64,000 nucleotides of DNA, from assembly GCA_000381565.1 (NCBI GenBank), contig KB906724.1, positions 3,184,674 through 3,248,673 on the forward strand, given 5' to 3'. This stretch comes from Oxalobacteraceae bacterium AB_14. GTDB lineage: Bacteria; Pseudomonadota; Gammaproteobacteria; Burkholderiales; Burkholderiaceae_D. The notes under the pieces are model-generated. The model was not told the DNA's origin and did not search any database. It worked only from the letters and a program-made list of their open reading frames with translations. Both the position numbers and the translations under genes were made by a program. Every line of letters begins with the position of its first letter. The stretch's first letter is position 1. This document shows, one piece after another, positions 63,840-64,000 of this stretch.

Positions 63840-64000
63840 GTACCGAATTCCTCCGTCTAAAAAGAACAACATCCAGCCCCTTGAGCCGGCAGCCGCCGCC
63901 ATCGACAGCGTAGCACTATCGCGGCCCCCCCGACTAGCCCAATGGCGCATCGGCCGGGAACCTTGAGCTGCCCATCATGATTGCGACCTCGCGCACCGGA

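Overview
The window is GC-rich and densely coded. Gene content and protein style fit a betaproteobacterium of the Oxalobacteraceae (Massilia / Duganella / Janthinobacterium type): phasin-like proteins, several Crp/Fnr regulators, a Wza/Wzc/Wzy exopolysaccharide operon, large sensor GGDEF-EAL proteins and DUF5985 proteins. The taxon is inferred from protein families; no rRNA gene is present to confirm it.

Layout. (1) 1-12.9 kb is a low-oxygen / envelope-stress block: the end of a GGDEF-EAL protein, two FNR-type regulators with complete iron-sulfur cysteine sets, a BON protein, a membrane FtsH-type protease, Hsp20, cyclopropane fatty acid synthase, a B12-dependent class II ribonucleotide reductase, a small HTH protein, tRNA-Thr(UGU), an ECF sigma factor, a phasin-like protein and a Crp-like regulator. 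(2) 12.9-33.0 kb is an exopolysaccharide locus: a divergent tandem glycosyltransferase, then a tightly overlapping operon for export (Wza, Wzc-like), sugar priming, GDP-fucose synthesis, flippase, polymerase, glycosyltransferases and acyltransferases. It ends in a paralogue of the small HTH protein. (3) 33.0-36.8 kb holds a secreted duplicated beta-helix lipoprotein and a polysaccharide deacetylase separated by an AT-rich island. (4) 37.1-46.4 kb holds four more Crp/Fnr regulators, a cytosolic NarX-type histidine kinase, a sensor GGDEF-EAL protein and a second phasin-like protein. (5) 46.5-50.1 kb is visibly less GC-rich: another sensor GGDEF-EAL protein and a nitroreductase. (6) 50.3-58.4 kb is an ion-homeostasis block: a tightly coupled operon (secreted unknown, cation/proton antiporter, glutamate-cysteine-ligase-like enzyme, winged helix protein, two DUF5985 proteins), a divergent ClC transporter behind a leader with an intrinsic terminator, a palindromic MITE-like element, and NhaD. 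(7) 58.4-64 kb mixes intact genes (aspartic protease, two spondin-domain proteins, LysR) with gene remnants.

The most notable signal is regulatory. Seven Crp/Fnr proteins are encoded here, and several stress genes carry FNR-like boxes at fixed distances from a -10 element. One group (fnr-ftsH, hsp20, small HTH gene) has the box 21-23 bases before the -10, the class II FNR arrangement. A second group (BON gene, both phasin-like genes, ribonucleotide reductase) has a variant box TTGAY-N6-CAG exactly 31 bases before the -10. This suggests an oxygen-controlled regulon read by more than one Crp/Fnr paralogue. The six-gene antiporter/ligase operon with its compact operator-bearing divergent promoter is the second candidate for an undescribed system.
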